A stretch of DNA of 55,968 bases from positions 1 to 55,968 of the forward strand of contig JABSPM010000072.1 of NCBI GenBank assembly GCA_013215095.1, read 5' to 3'. Numbering within the stretch: position 1 is the stretch's first letter; each line of letters begins with the position of its first letter. Both the position numbers and the translations under genes were made by a program. The stretch comes from Flavobacteriaceae bacterium. GTDB lineage: Bacteria; Bacteroidota; Bacteroidia; Flavobacteriales; Flavobacteriaceae. Shown in pieces: positions 1-7,179 of the stretch. The notes beneath the pieces are model-generated. The model was not told the DNA's origin. It saw only the letters and a list, made by a program, of their open reading frames with translations, and did no database searches.

Positions 1-284
1 AAATTGCACTTAGACAAGCTGCCAATGCGATTGGAAATTTAAAAGATACGCATCTTTCTAATTTCTTTAACCGAATCGCATATCGAAAAGGTAGGTCCGT
101 TGCAGTTTCTGCCACTGCTAGAAAACTCACAACAATACTTTGGAATATGTTATTTAAAAATCAGCAATATAATCCACCAACAGTTTATGAGTATTTAGAT
201 CAAAAAAGAAAGAGAAAAGTACGTGAACTTCAAAAACAAATCGCTAATTTGGATGCCAGAATGAGAAAAGTCCAACCTTCATGA
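1..284 (+). CDS. IS110-family transposase, C-terminal part (5' end outside window)
   Basis: The reading frame enters from the left edge (codons phased from base 3) and stops at TGA 282-284, giving about 93 residues. The sequence ALRQAANAIGNLKD, then NFFNRIAYRKGR and ATARKLTTILWNML, is the conserved C-terminal block of IS110/IS116/IS902 transposases. These use a RuvC-like DEDD domain with a C-terminal serine-containing domain and a guide (bridge) RNA. Only the tail is visible, so neither the catalytic DEDD residues nor the noncoding guide-RNA end can be judged. A charged, lysine/arginine-rich helix (DQKRKRKVRELQKQ) follows the conserved domain. The element's right end should lie within the next 30 bases or so, because another gene starts at 313. 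Confidence 0.85.
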   Translation, partial: IALRQAANAIGNLKDTHLSNFFNRIAYRKGRSVAVSATARKLTTILWNMLFKNQQYNPPTVYEYLDQKRKRKVRELQKQIANLDARMRKVQPS

Positions 285-312
285 AAGCCAGTGAAATCAA
301 GGGATAGTAGAA

Positions 313-705
313 ATGTTACTCAGAATTAGAATGAGACAAAAAATAGCCATAGGAATATTGATTATCTTCTGTTTACCAGAAATAAGACCACTATTGCCTT
401 ATTTGGATTATTTGGTCAATTACGAATACGTTTCGAAAGTGCTTTGTATTAACAAAGAAAAACCTATGTCAACCTGTAACGGAAAGTGCTACTTAAGTCA
501 GCAACTGAAAGAAGCTCAAGAAACCGAAAAACAGGACAAAAAAACACCAACAGTTGAGCAGGAAAGAATTATAATGATTGTTTATAATTCTGAACTTCCA
601 AAATTTTTATTAAACGTTTCAGAGACTAAACAATATTCTGGATTTTATCAATTTTCAATAAAAGATTTGTCCATTTCGCCACCTACACCACCACCAAAAT
701 GTTAA
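313..705 (+). CDS. Small Cys-containing membrane-anchored protein, probably metal (copper) associated
   Basis: The product is 130 residues, or 124 if the second ATG at 331 (MRQKIAIGIL) is used; the latter gives a cleaner N-terminal hydrophobic segment (about residues 8-28). A cysteine cluster follows (VLCINKEKP, then STCNGKCYL), then a lysine/glutamate-rich linker and a Pro-rich end (SPPTPPPKC). Small flavobacterial proteins with a CNGKCYL segment often sit beside copper-handling genes; this is recalled from family context, not proven here. The gene lies 67 bp upstream of a Met-rich outer-membrane protein and probably forms a two-gene unit with it. The Cys residues could bind a soft metal, which is inference. 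No characterised domain was recognised. Confidence 0.65.
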   Translation: MLLRIRMRQKIAIGILIIFCLPEIRPLLPYLDYLVNYEYVSKVLCINKEKPMSTCNGKCYLSQQLKEAQETEKQDKKTPTVEQERIIMIVYNSELPKFLLNVSETKQYSGFYQFSIKDLSISPPTPPPKC

Positions 706-772
706 TTGAACATCAGCTTAGTTTCTAATTTATTGGAGACTTTTTAAATATTAAATTAACAAAAGGTAAAAA

Positions 773-1795
773 ATGTACAATAAAATTTTAACGCCCATTT
801 TGGGCGCAATCTTGCTATGGTCTAATGTAACAATAGCACAGGAAAATCAATGGACTTCAGCAAGACCTGATGGACACGCACCTATTAGTATAATGGGAGA
901 CCATTACCATAAAAAAAGTGAATTTATGTTTTCATATAGGTTTATGCCAATGTGGATGAAAGATAACTTAAAGTCAACTGATGATATATCTAATGACGAT
1001 ATTTATCAAAATTTTATGGTTGCACCACAGAAAATGAATATGAATATGCATATGCTTGGTTTAATGTATGCACCATCCGACCGAGTTACACTAATGGTTA
1101 TGGGAAATTATATCTCAAACTCTATGGACTTAAGGACAGGAATGGGAGTTGACTTTACTACGAAATCAGGTGGATTAGGTGATATTACTGTATCGAGTCT
1201 TATTAAAATAATGAACACTAATCGACAATCTTTACACGGAAATGTTGGGATTTCAATTCCAACAGGTGATATCGACCAACGTGATGCAACACCAATTATG
1301 AACAATGCACAATTAGCATATCCAATGCAACTCGGTAGCGGAACTTGGGACCCAAATTTGGGTTTAACTTATATAGGACAATCTGATAATTTTTCTTGGG
1401 GTGCTCAATCAATGTATAAATTTAGATTGGGAGAAAACTCTGAAAATTACACTTTTGGAAATCGTTTTGACATTGTTGGTTGGGGAGCTATGAAAGTTTC
1501 AGACTATTTTAGCTTGTCAACAAGTTTAAGCTATTTTAACACTCAAAAAATAGACGGTGTTGATGCTGATTTAAACCCAATGATGATGCCATTATTCAAC
1601 ACGGATAATTCAGGAAGAAGTCAATTTGATGTTGGTATCGGAACAAATTTTTTCGTTCCAAAAGGTAGTTTGAAAAATTTGCGAATTGGAGCGGAAATAA
1701 AAATCCCAACTTACCAAAGAGTAGATGGAATACAAATGAAAAACACCTTAATGGCAACATTTGGAGTTCAATACACAATCGGACATAAAGAATAA
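773..1795 (+). CDS. Methionine-rich outer-membrane beta-barrel protein (MetA-pathway/transporter-like), likely copper related
   Basis: The product is 340 residues with a signal peptide (about residues 1-22, ending in TIAQ). The mature part is rich in methionine and histidine: GDHYHKKSEFMFSYRFMPMW near the N-terminus, then MNMNMHMLGLMY and PMMMPLF. Alternating hydrophobic/polar segments and the terminal TFGVQYTIG strand suit an outer-membrane barrel. It resembles the MetA-pathway-of-phenol-degradation-like barrel family often called transporter in Bacteroidota. Methionine clusters of this density are typical of periplasmic or outer-membrane copper(I) proteins, so a role in copper efflux or tolerance together with the preceding Cys-rich gene is plausible but inferred. 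A hairpin terminator-like structure follows at 1825. Confidence 0.7.
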   Translation: MYNKILTPILGAILLWSNVTIAQENQWTSARPDGHAPISIMGDHYHKKSEFMFSYRFMPMWMKDNLKSTDDISNDDIYQNFMVAPQKMNMNMHMLGLMYAPSDRVTLMVMGNYISNSMDLRTGMGVDFTTKSGGLGDITVSSLIKIMNTNRQSLHGNVGISIPTGDIDQRDATPIMNNAQLAYPMQLGSGTWDPNLGLTYIGQSDNFSWGAQSMYKFRLGENSENYTFGNRFDIVGWGAMKVSDYFSLSTSLSYFNTQKIDGVDADLNPMMMPLFNTDNSGRSQFDVGIGTNFFVPKGSLKNLRIGAEIKIPTYQRVDGIQMKNTLMATFGVQYTIGHKE

Positions 1796-1799
1796 CTAT

Positions 1800-1930
1800 G
1801 CCCAACATTGTATAAAAGTAATAGTGGTTTGGGTGCAAACTCAAACCATTTTTGCTTTTATTTAAGTATATTGCTTATCGAAAAGTAAGTGCATAAAATC
1901 CGCTACTGCTCTTATACGAGACCGTTACAA
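1800..1930 (+). repeat. attC-like imperfect palindrome, site 0
   Basis: The outer boxes are GCCCAAC (1800-1806, fitting the integron R'' consensus RYYYAAC) and GTTACAA (1924-1930). Inside them GTATAAAAGTAATAGTGG pairs imperfectly with CCGCTACTGCTCTTATAC, leaving unpaired bases next to the outer boxes as in integron attC sites. The right-hand 57 bp (1911-1967) recur at 3006-3062 with two mismatches, including the first codons of the next gene. The R' box does not match the strict GTTRRRY consensus, so the label attC-like is deliberate. Confidence 0.5.
1825..1856 (+). terminator. Probable rho-independent terminator of the Met-rich protein gene
   Basis: TGGTTTG (1825-1831) pairs with CAAACCA (1842-1848) and is followed by the T-rich run TTTTTGCTTTTA. 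It lies 30 bp after the stop codon at 1795 and inside the palindromic site 0. Confidence 0.55.
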
Positions 1931-1954
1931 ACAATTTAAACAAAACATTACGAA

Positions 1955-2953
1955 ATGAAAAAACTAATAATTCTTATTCTCCTTGCCACTTTTGTCATAC
2001 GATTTGCTAATTCTCAAGATACTTTTTCAATCGTTGCTGTAGACTCCGTTACAGGTGAAGTTGGTAGTGCGGGGGCTTCTTGTGTTGATCTTTATCAAGC
2101 AGGATTTCCCAATGATGACTTTCTTGGACAATTGATTCCAAATGTAGGAGCTATCAATACTCAAGCATACTACATGCCTGCAAATCAAACAAATGCAACA
2201 AACCGAATGAATTTAGGAGAAACACCTAATCAAATTATTAGTTGGTTGGTAGAAAATGATGTTCAGTCTCTACCACAATTTAGACAATATGGAATAGCTG
2301 CAATAATTAATGGCTCTCCTGAAGCAGCAGCTCATACGGGATCCTCGACAGATAACTACAAGAATCATATTGTAGGTTCTTATTATTCAATTCAAGGAAA
2401 CATATTACTTGGCCAAGAAGTTTTAGACTCAATGGAATCTAGGTTTCTTAATGAATCTGGCGATTTGGTTTGTAAACTAATGGCAGCTCTCCAAGGAGCC
2501 AATATGATAGGAGCTGATACAAGATGTGCCTCCAACGGAACATCCTCTCTATTCGCTTTTGTAAAGGTAGCACAACCTACAGATGTGTTTGGGAATCCCT
2601 CTTTTAATGTTTCAGTAAGAACAACTAATAACTCAGGAGTAGAACCAATTGACTCGTTGCAAACTAAATTCGATCTTATACATAATTGTAGTAGCCTTGG
2701 TTTAAATGAGACGGAAGATTTTTCCAAGTTTTTTTCTATTTATCCTAATCCCGCATTGGATTATATAACGCTTGTTAACAAAACAGACGAAAACTATGAT
2801 TTATTCTTGTTAGATATTACAGGGAAATTAATATTTAAAGAGTCCATTTACAAAACCAAAAACCTCAATATTTCACAATATAAAAGTGGTATCTATTTTC
2901 TGAAAATCATCAACGATAATAGAATTATTGTTAAAAAGATAATTATTAAATAA
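1955..2953 (+). CDS. Secreted DUF1028 family protein with type IX secretion sorting domain
   Basis: The product is 332 residues with a signal peptide (about 1-20, ending FANSQ). Residues of about 21-215 match the DUF1028 family, putative Ntn-hydrolase-like secreted proteins: DTFSIVAVDSVTGEVGSAGA at the mature N-terminus and later QGNILLGQEVLDSM. The last 80 residues or so are a type A T9SS sorting domain, with FSIYPNPALDYI, LDITGKLI and YKSGIYFLKI, ending in KKIIIK. The protein should be exported through the type IX system and attached to, or released from, the cell surface. It is a one-gene unit between two palindromic attC-like sites. The leader repeats upstream of the next gene. The substrate is unknown. 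Confidence 0.8.
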   Translation: MKKLIILILLATFVIRFANSQDTFSIVAVDSVTGEVGSAGASCVDLYQAGFPNDDFLGQLIPNVGAINTQAYYMPANQTNATNRMNLGETPNQIISWLVENDVQSLPQFRQYGIAAIINGSPEAAAHTGSSTDNYKNHIVGSYYSIQGNILLGQEVLDSMESRFLNESGDLVCKLMAALQGANMIGADTRCASNGTSSLFAFVKVAQPTDVFGNPSFNVSVRTTNNSGVEPIDSLQTKFDLIHNCSSLGLNETEDFSKFFSIYPNPALDYITLVNKTDENYDLFLLDITGKLIFKESIYKTKNLNISQYKSGIYFLKIINDNRIIVKKIIIK

Positions 2954-2957
2954 AAGC

Positions 2958-3025
2958 ATATAACACTGTATATGAAATCATAGCACCCTACGAGATGCTA
3001 CTTCCCTTATACGAGACCGTTACAA
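2958..3025 (+). repeat. attC-like imperfect palindrome, site 1
   Basis: The outer boxes are ATATAAC (2958-2964) and GTTACAA (3019-3025). Between them GTATATGAAATCATAGCA pairs imperfectly with TGCTACTTCCCTTATAC. The asymmetric unpaired bases beside the outer boxes match site 0. Its right half is nearly identical to that of site 0 (2 mismatches in 57 bp running into the next start codon). Confidence 0.55.
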
Positions 3026-3049
3026 ACAGTTTAAACAAAACATTATGAA

Positions 3050-3562
3050 ATGAAAAAACTAAATTTATTATTTACAATTTTAATCGGATTATTAATTTTG
3101 TCTTGCTCATCTGATGACGATAATAATTCCTCTGAAGAACCAACATTTGTTGGAACTTACTCTTTGACCTCTATCTTATCTAGTTCTGAATTAGACCCAG
3201 ACGTTACAGGGAATTTTAATGACACAGAAATTATTGATAATGTCAGTTGTAATTCTATTATGATTATTAATTCTGATAATTCATTCTCTTGGGATTTTAT
3301 AGCCTTAAGTTAAATTGTAAATAGTGTTATGGGAATTACCGACTATTTCCCATTAGAATGTGCAATATTTTCTGGAGGTTCAGGTCAATATCAAGTCAAT
3401 GACAATGGAATTACATTCATATTTGATTCTTCTGTGAGTAATACTAATGCTCTAATAAGCGAAAACACAATAACAGTAACAATAAATGGAGGTGTAGCAG
3501 TTAATAATAGTGGGACTATTCAGTTACAGAACGTTTCTTTTACTTTGACGTATGAAAAATAA
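3050..3562 (+). pseudogene. Lipocalin-like lipoprotein gene interrupted by one in-frame TAA
   Basis: The start is at 3050 (MKKLNLLFTILIGLLILSCS). The lipobox LILSC and the following SSDDDNN stretch mark a typical Bacteroidota lipoprotein. THVGTYSLTSI-like text (here TFVGTYSLTSI) followed by beta-rich sequence resembles lipocalin-like small lipoproteins. An in-frame TAA at 3311-3313 ends translation after 87 residues. The same frame continues without a break to TAA 3560-3562 with plausible protein sequence (SGGSGQYQVNDNGITFIF, then QNVSFTLTYEK). The intact product would be about 170 residues. No frameshift is seen, so a single substitution (for example AAA or CAA to TAA) would explain it; a sequencing error is the main alternative. 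It sits in the cassette-like series between sites 1 and 2. Confidence 0.7.
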
Positions 3563-3704
3563 AACTGTTTGTAATACCCTATATAATTTATTGCTAGTTT
3601 CTTGTCTGTTTTCGAAAGTCCTATCGTGCTTTCTTGATAAGTAATTATTTACTAAATTAGGTGCTTGAAACACGAAACAAACCATATACAAACACGTTCT
3701 AAGC
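3561..3704 (+). repeat. attC-like palindromic boundary, site 2
   Basis: The left arm AACTGTTTGTA starts immediately after the stop codon at 3562 and pairs with the right arm TACAAACACGTT (3687-3698), leaving one extrahelical base. The outer right box is GTTCTAA. The middle 110 bp carry no gene. This is the third boundary of the same architecture in the series. Confidence 0.45.
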
Positions 3705-3710
3705 AATTAA

Positions 3711-3848
3711 ATGAAACCAAAATACATATCAGAAATAGAAGAACTAAATCTTGAAGGTTGGACTCTTAAAGAGGAAAGCTTAACATTCCGGATTTATCAA
3801 AAAGATAGAATTAATAAAGAATTGCAGATTTTTGACTGGATTGTCTAG
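3711..3848 (+). CDS. Small hypothetical protein of 45 residues (cassette-type ORF)
   Basis: ATG at 3711, six bases after site 2, runs to TAG 3846-3848. The product begins MKPKYISEIEELNLEGWTLK and ends DWIV; it is charged and has no signal peptide or membrane segment. No family was recognised. The case for its being real is positional: it fills the space between two attC-like boundaries, starts right after the right-hand box like every other unit here, and uses the AATTAA-ATG leader also seen at 3890-3901. Confidence 0.5.
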   Translation: MKPKYISEIEELNLEGWTLKEESLTFRIYQKDRINKELQIFDWIV

Positions 3849-3856
3849 TATTTAAA

Positions 3857-3889
3857 CACGCAACGAAATGATACACAAAACCGTTAGCA
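3857..3889 (+). repeat. attC-like short palindromic boundary, site 3
   Basis: GCAACG (3860-3865) pairs with CGTTAGC (3882-3888) with one extrahelical A, the arrangement expected of R''/R' boxes with an unpaired base. It is the shortest of the boundaries, with a loop of about 16 nt. The next gene starts 10 bases downstream. Confidence 0.4.
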
Positions 3890-3898
3890 TTAATTAAA

Positions 3899-4780
3899 AT
3901 GAGAGTGATTATATTAATATTTGGATTTTTGATTTCCCTAAATATGTTTGGAAATGAACAATTAGGACAAATCAATGACCCTGACGGTTATACCAATGTT
4001 AGGGAACAGCCAACGACTAAATCTAAAGTTCTTTTTAAAATTTTGGATACTGAATACTTTTATTACGAAAGTTCAGAAATTGAAAATTGGTGTATAGTTA
4101 CGAATATGAATGGGCGTTCTGGATTTATGCACCAATCCAGAATAGAAAATTTGAGCGAATTCATTATAAACGGGAAAATCTACCAATCGAATGAATCAAA
4201 GCTAAAAGTGAGGACTAAAAAGATTGGTAACACTCAAATAAAAATATCTCAAATAAGAAACCCTAAATCATATTGTGATGCTTACATCGAAATCACTTCG
4301 AATAAAACTAAAAAGTTCAAATATGAATTTATAGAAGCTCTTGGTGGTTCAGCTGGAATTGCTTTTTTAGAAAATGTAGTACCTAATCATATTTTAATTG
4401 TCAAACACGGAGATTATGATGGAAGAACTATTATTTTTAGCGAAAATGGACAAATAACAGAGGTTTCTGGAGGTTCAGTATCTGAATTAATTGACAACAA
4501 ATACCTGATAAACTTAGCTGAGTGTGATATAGGCTACTGTGGCTTCTCAATCTATGATATTCTTCAAGAAAAAATAGTATTCAACTATGAGATTGAATTT
4601 GAATTATATCAGTTAAAAGACCAAATAATTTTTGATTTGGATTATGACATTGGAAAAGACTACCATTTATTTGACTTTGAAAAAAAAAGGTTTAAAAAAT
4701 TAGAAATTAAAGAAAACATAGAAGACAACTACTTCAAGCGAACCATAAATTATGAACTTGAAAAAGGTTGTTTATGTTAA
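3899..4780 (+). CDS. Secreted SH3-domain protein, function unknown
   Basis: The product is 293 residues with a hydrophobic signal segment (residues 1-18, MRVIILIFGFLISLNMFG). Residues of about 22-85 form a bacterial SH3 (SH3_3-like) domain: DPDGYTNVREQPTTKSKVL, then WCIVTNMNGRSGFMHQSRI. The remaining 200 residues are beta-rich and were not recognised; they include YCDAYIEITSN and a possible repeat-like Asp/Tyr-rich section near the C-terminus. Bacterial SH3 domains of this type commonly bind cell-wall peptides, so an envelope location is likely. It is the fourth one-gene unit of the cassette-like series and is followed by site 4, which carries the group II intron. Confidence 0.7.
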   Translation: MRVIILIFGFLISLNMFGNEQLGQINDPDGYTNVREQPTTKSKVLFKILDTEYFYYESSEIENWCIVTNMNGRSGFMHQSRIENLSEFIINGKIYQSNESKLKVRTKKIGNTQIKISQIRNPKSYCDAYIEITSNKTKKFKYEFIEALGGSAGIAFLENVVPNHILIVKHGDYDGRTIIFSENGQITEVSGGSVSELIDNKYLINLAECDIGYCGFSIYDILQEKIVFNYEIEFELYQLKDQIIFDLDYDIGKDYHLFDFEKKRFKKLEIKENIEDNYFKRTINYELEKGCLC

Positions 4781-4880
4781 TAAAACTGGTTACAATAACT
4801 AAAAACAAGTTATATGAAAAATAGCAGTTAAGAGCTAATCACAATGTTTAGTTATTTTCTGCTATCTTTGTTTCTAAACT

Positions 4881-4912
4881 GAAAAGTAGCACACATAAAT
4901 CGCCTACTTTTC
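4881..4912 (+). other. 9-bp hairpin immediately upstream of the intron
   Basis: GAAAAGTAG (4881-4889) is perfectly complementary to CTACTTTTC (4904-4912), with a 14-nt loop. The intron begins three bases later. Group IIC introns are known to insert just after DNA hairpins such as terminators or attC arms. Confidence 0.65.
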
Positions 4913-4915
4913 ATA

Positions 4916-5552
4916 GTGTACCGAGCAAGCAAAGTCTATAAATTAATAGGTTTTGTGAACTGTATTTAAGATGGTGGACCCGACCCACCAACTTTGATGT
5001 ATAGGAGTAGGCGTTAAACCACCTAAAGGTGTATTGGTAAAGCGCCATTGTATTGCCCGTTTAGGAAACGAATAATCGAGAATTATTCAGGTAGTATTAG
5101 AAGAGATGAACTAAAGTGATCCCCTCAACATTCTGTCAAAAGCTACGGCGTATGGTAAGGCGTTAAACCGCATAACGGCAACCTATTTACTGGTTATACG
5201 GCAGGCGTCATTCAGGGGGCATGAATTCTAATTAGGGATAATTATGGAACTCGGGAATCTGAATATAAATGTAAAGGGAAAATCACAATAGGAACACCCT
5301 AGAGGATGAAAACCAATGTTATATTCAGAGGCGGACTAATCCGTATTAGTGATGAAGGTTTTGTAGTGAAACTGGAGCGAAAAGATGAGATAAGGTTGTA
5401 CAGTTGCATTACATTTAGCAACTCAGATTAAATGAGGAAGATTCTAGGTAATACAACAAAATCAATTATATTTGTATAAAAAGGGTCGTATGATAGGAGA
5501 CTATCACATATGGTTCTGTAAGAAGTTTTGGGTTAATTTCCACTAACCTACT
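4916..5552 (+). ncRNA. ORF-less group II intron (both ends approximate)
   Basis: About 640 nt without any open frame but rich in paired segments. The 5' end GTGTACC fits the group II start GUGYG loosely. Domain V is at 5483-5516. The following segment GGGTTAATTTCC, then ACTAACCTACT, can form domain VI with an unpaired A near 5550, giving a 3' end near 5552. Upstream blocks pair as expected for domain I, for example GGCGTTAAACCACC with GGTAAAGCGCC near 5010-5045. The purine-rich GGAGCGAAAAGATGAG at about 5373 resembles the sequence before the intron-encoded protein in other group II introns. No reverse transcriptase is encoded, so mobility would need a protein supplied in trans. It sits within an attC-like site after a hairpin, which suggests class C. 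Confidence 0.75.
5483..5516 (+). ncRNA. Group II intron domain V
   Basis: A 34-nt hairpin: GGGTCGTATG, then ATAG, the GNRA loop GAGA, CTAT, an unpaired AC bulge, and CATATGGTTC. All 14 pairs form if G-U wobbles are allowed, and the 2-nt bulge is in the conserved place. The base triad at positions 2-4 is GGU rather than the usual AGC or CGC, though pairing is kept by wobbles. That may mean reduced catalysis. Confidence 0.8.
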
Positions 5553-5612
5553 GGATGCCGAGACGTTGGCACAATACCTAATAGAACTCAAAAATTACTG
5601 AGTACTTTGGCA

Positions 5613-5663
5613 AACGTCAAGAGCAGTATGAGAACAAAAAATAGTAATAAAAAACTTGACGTT
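5613..5663 (+). repeat. 9-bp inverted repeat before the rhodanese gene
   Basis: AACGTCAAG (5613-5621) and CTTGACGTT (5655-5663) are perfectly complementary across a 33-nt spacer. AAC at the left and GTT at the right match the outer-box polarity of the preceding attC-like sites, so this may be the last, empty boundary of the series. It lies 32 bp before the start codon at 5695. Confidence 0.45.
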
Positions 5664-5694
5664 AGTCAGAATGCAAATTAAGACATCAATTCTT

Positions 5695-6090
5695 ATGAAA
5701 AAAGGAGTACTCGCAGGCCTAATGATGACTTTATTGGTTTTTAGCTGTCAAAATACATCAAAAGACGGTATAAGCTTGATAACTTCAAAAGAGCTACAAG
5801 AACTTAAACAAAAGGGAGATGTGCAATTGGTAGATGTTCGTACTCCTGAAGAATACAAAGCGGCTTTTATCGATGGATTTCAAAATATTGATTATTTATC
5901 TGCAAGTTTCAATTCAGATGTAGAAAAACTAGATAAGACCAAGCCGATAATAGTATATTGTAAATCTGGAGGACGTAGCGCAGATTGTGCTGCAGTTTTG
6001 AAAGAAAAGGGTTTTGTGCAGATTTTTGATTTAGATGGCGGTATTGCCCAATGGCGCTATGATGGCTTTGAGGTCAAATCGTTGCAGTAA
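5695..6090 (+). CDS. Rhodanese-domain lipoprotein
   Basis: The product is 131 residues from ATG 5695 (MKKGVLAGLMMTLLVFSCQN). This start was chosen over upstream in-frame codons because it gives a proper lipoprotein signal with lipobox VFSC (Cys18). The rhodanese domain covers about residues 30-130: LVDVRTPEEYKAAFIDG, then the active-site loop IVYCKSGGRSADCA with catalytic Cys89, and DLDGGIAQWRYDGFEV. Such single-domain proteins handle sulfane sulfur or persulfides. Here the product would be anchored in the envelope facing the periplasm. It converges with the kinase-like gene on the other strand, 32 bp away. The physiological substrate is unknown. Confidence 0.9.
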   Translation: MKKGVLAGLMMTLLVFSCQNTSKDGISLITSKELQELKQKGDVQLVDVRTPEEYKAAFIDGFQNIDYLSASFNSDVEKLDKTKPIIVYCKSGGRSADCAAVLKEKGFVQIFDLDGGIAQWRYDGFEVKSLQ

Positions 6091-6122
6091 TCACAATATA
6101 TAAAGTAATAAAGCATCTTTTT

Positions 6123-7172
6123 TTAAAGTAAATACGTCGCAATAATCGTTTTGGTTGTATCCGAATGTATGACACCTAAATCTGCGACATAAAACAAACT
6201 AGTACAGCGTTCGAGATTTTGTGAATCATAAGCGACTTTGTAATAAATATTTCCATTAAGATAGGCTGTTAAAGCGCGCAGCCCATGCATAAAAGGCATA
6301 AGACTTATGGCCAGCGGTAGTTGTGCTATTTCATTTTTAGATAGCTGCAAATGACTTGCTTTGAGACCCTTGATAAAGGCTTCAAAGTAATTGCTGTTAA
6401 AATTAATCTTAGAACGGTTCAACTCACCCTCAATAGATTCACTGACAATAGTTCTTACGGCGTCTCCAAAATCGTAATGAAAATACCCTGGCATTACAGT
6501 GTCTAAGTCTATCAAGCATAAGGCTTTATCTGTTTTGCTAAATAAGAAATTGTTGAGTTTTGTATCGTTGTGACATAAGCGTAAAGGTAAATTTAAATTG
6601 TAAAATGTAAGCAGCTTAGGTATTAATTGTTGTGCAAAATGAATTTCATTTTTAGCAGAAATTAGGCGTGTTTTTTTAGCAGAAATTAGAGCTGTTTCAA
6701 ATTCTTTAACTCTATAAGGTAAATGGTTGAAATTTGGGATAGTTGTCTTATAATCGTTTAGGTTTTCATTCTTTAATAGTCCATGAAAACGCCCCAAAAT
6801 ACGTCCAGACTCAAAGGCGATTTTGGCATTGGTAGCAAAATCGTGGGCGATACTATTGGTAACATATGATTGTAGGCGCCAAACCTCACCATTATAAATG
6901 CTATACGGTTGGTTGTCTCGATTTTTTATGATTTTAATGCTTTGATAATCTTCAGCATGTAGCTGTTGTAAAGCAAGTTCTAAATTTTGATGTAAGCCTA
7001 TATAATCTTTAAACACATGGGTATTGATTTGTTGTAGGATATACAAAGGCGACCCATTGTCAGAAATCAAAAACGTATCATTAATCAAACCTTGATGAAT
7101 TGACTTAAACGATACGTTTTGTATGGATATATCAAATTGCTTTAATACTAATAAAACATCTTTAGGACGCAT
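6123..7172 (-). CDS. Aminoglycoside-phosphotransferase-fold sugar kinase-like protein
   Basis: The product is 349 residues with the APH/choline-kinase fold. LCHNDTKLNNFLF holds the catalytic HxD and downstream Asn, and CLIDLDTVMPG holds the metal-binding Asp of the DxD motif; FHYDFGDAVRT follows. The N-terminal lobe contains GLINDTFLIS and YILQQIN, as in N-acetylhexosamine kinases of the NahK type. It starts 7 bp after the end of the nucleotidyltransferase gene transcribed just ahead of it. The pair suggests a salvage route in which a sugar is phosphorylated at C1 and then activated as a nucleotide sugar. The sugar identity is inferred from analogy only. Confidence 0.8.
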   Translation of the reverse strand: MRPKDVLLVLKQFDISIQNVSFKSIHQGLINDTFLISDNGSPLYILQQINTHVFKDYIGLHQNLELALQQLHAEDYQSIKIIKNRDNQPYSIYNGEVWRLQSYVTNSIAHDFATNAKIAFESGRILGRFHGLLKNENLNDYKTTIPNFNHLPYRVKEFETALISAKKTRLISAKNEIHFAQQLIPKLLTFYNLNLPLRLCHNDTKLNNFLFSKTDKALCLIDLDTVMPGYFHYDFGDAVRTIVSESIEGELNRSKINFNSNYFEAFIKGLKASHLQLSKNEIAQLPLAISLMPFMHGLRALTAYLNGNIYYKVAYDSQNLERCTSLFYVADLGVIHSDTTKTIIATYLL

Positions 7173-7179
7173 AATCGTA

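Larger units (their letters stand above)
4801..5571 (+). repeat. attC-like site 4, split by a group II intron
   Basis: The left part starts AAAAACAAGTTATATGAAAA and then ATAGCAG, closely matching the left arm of site 1 (AACACTGTATATGAAATCATAGCA). ATAGCAG (4821-4827) pairs with CTGCTAT (4859-4865). The expected right box GTTGGCA lies at 5565-5571, preceded by CGAGAC as in sites 0 and 1 (CGAGACC-GTT), but is displaced by about 640 nt. Removing 4916-5552 restores a site of about 135 bp. Confidence 0.45.

Noticed and set aside
1-312. IS110 element inserted in an attC-like site, as known for IS1111-type elements
   Set aside because: Two ordinary genes separate the transposase end from the first palindrome, and no AAC/GTT boundary was found next to it.
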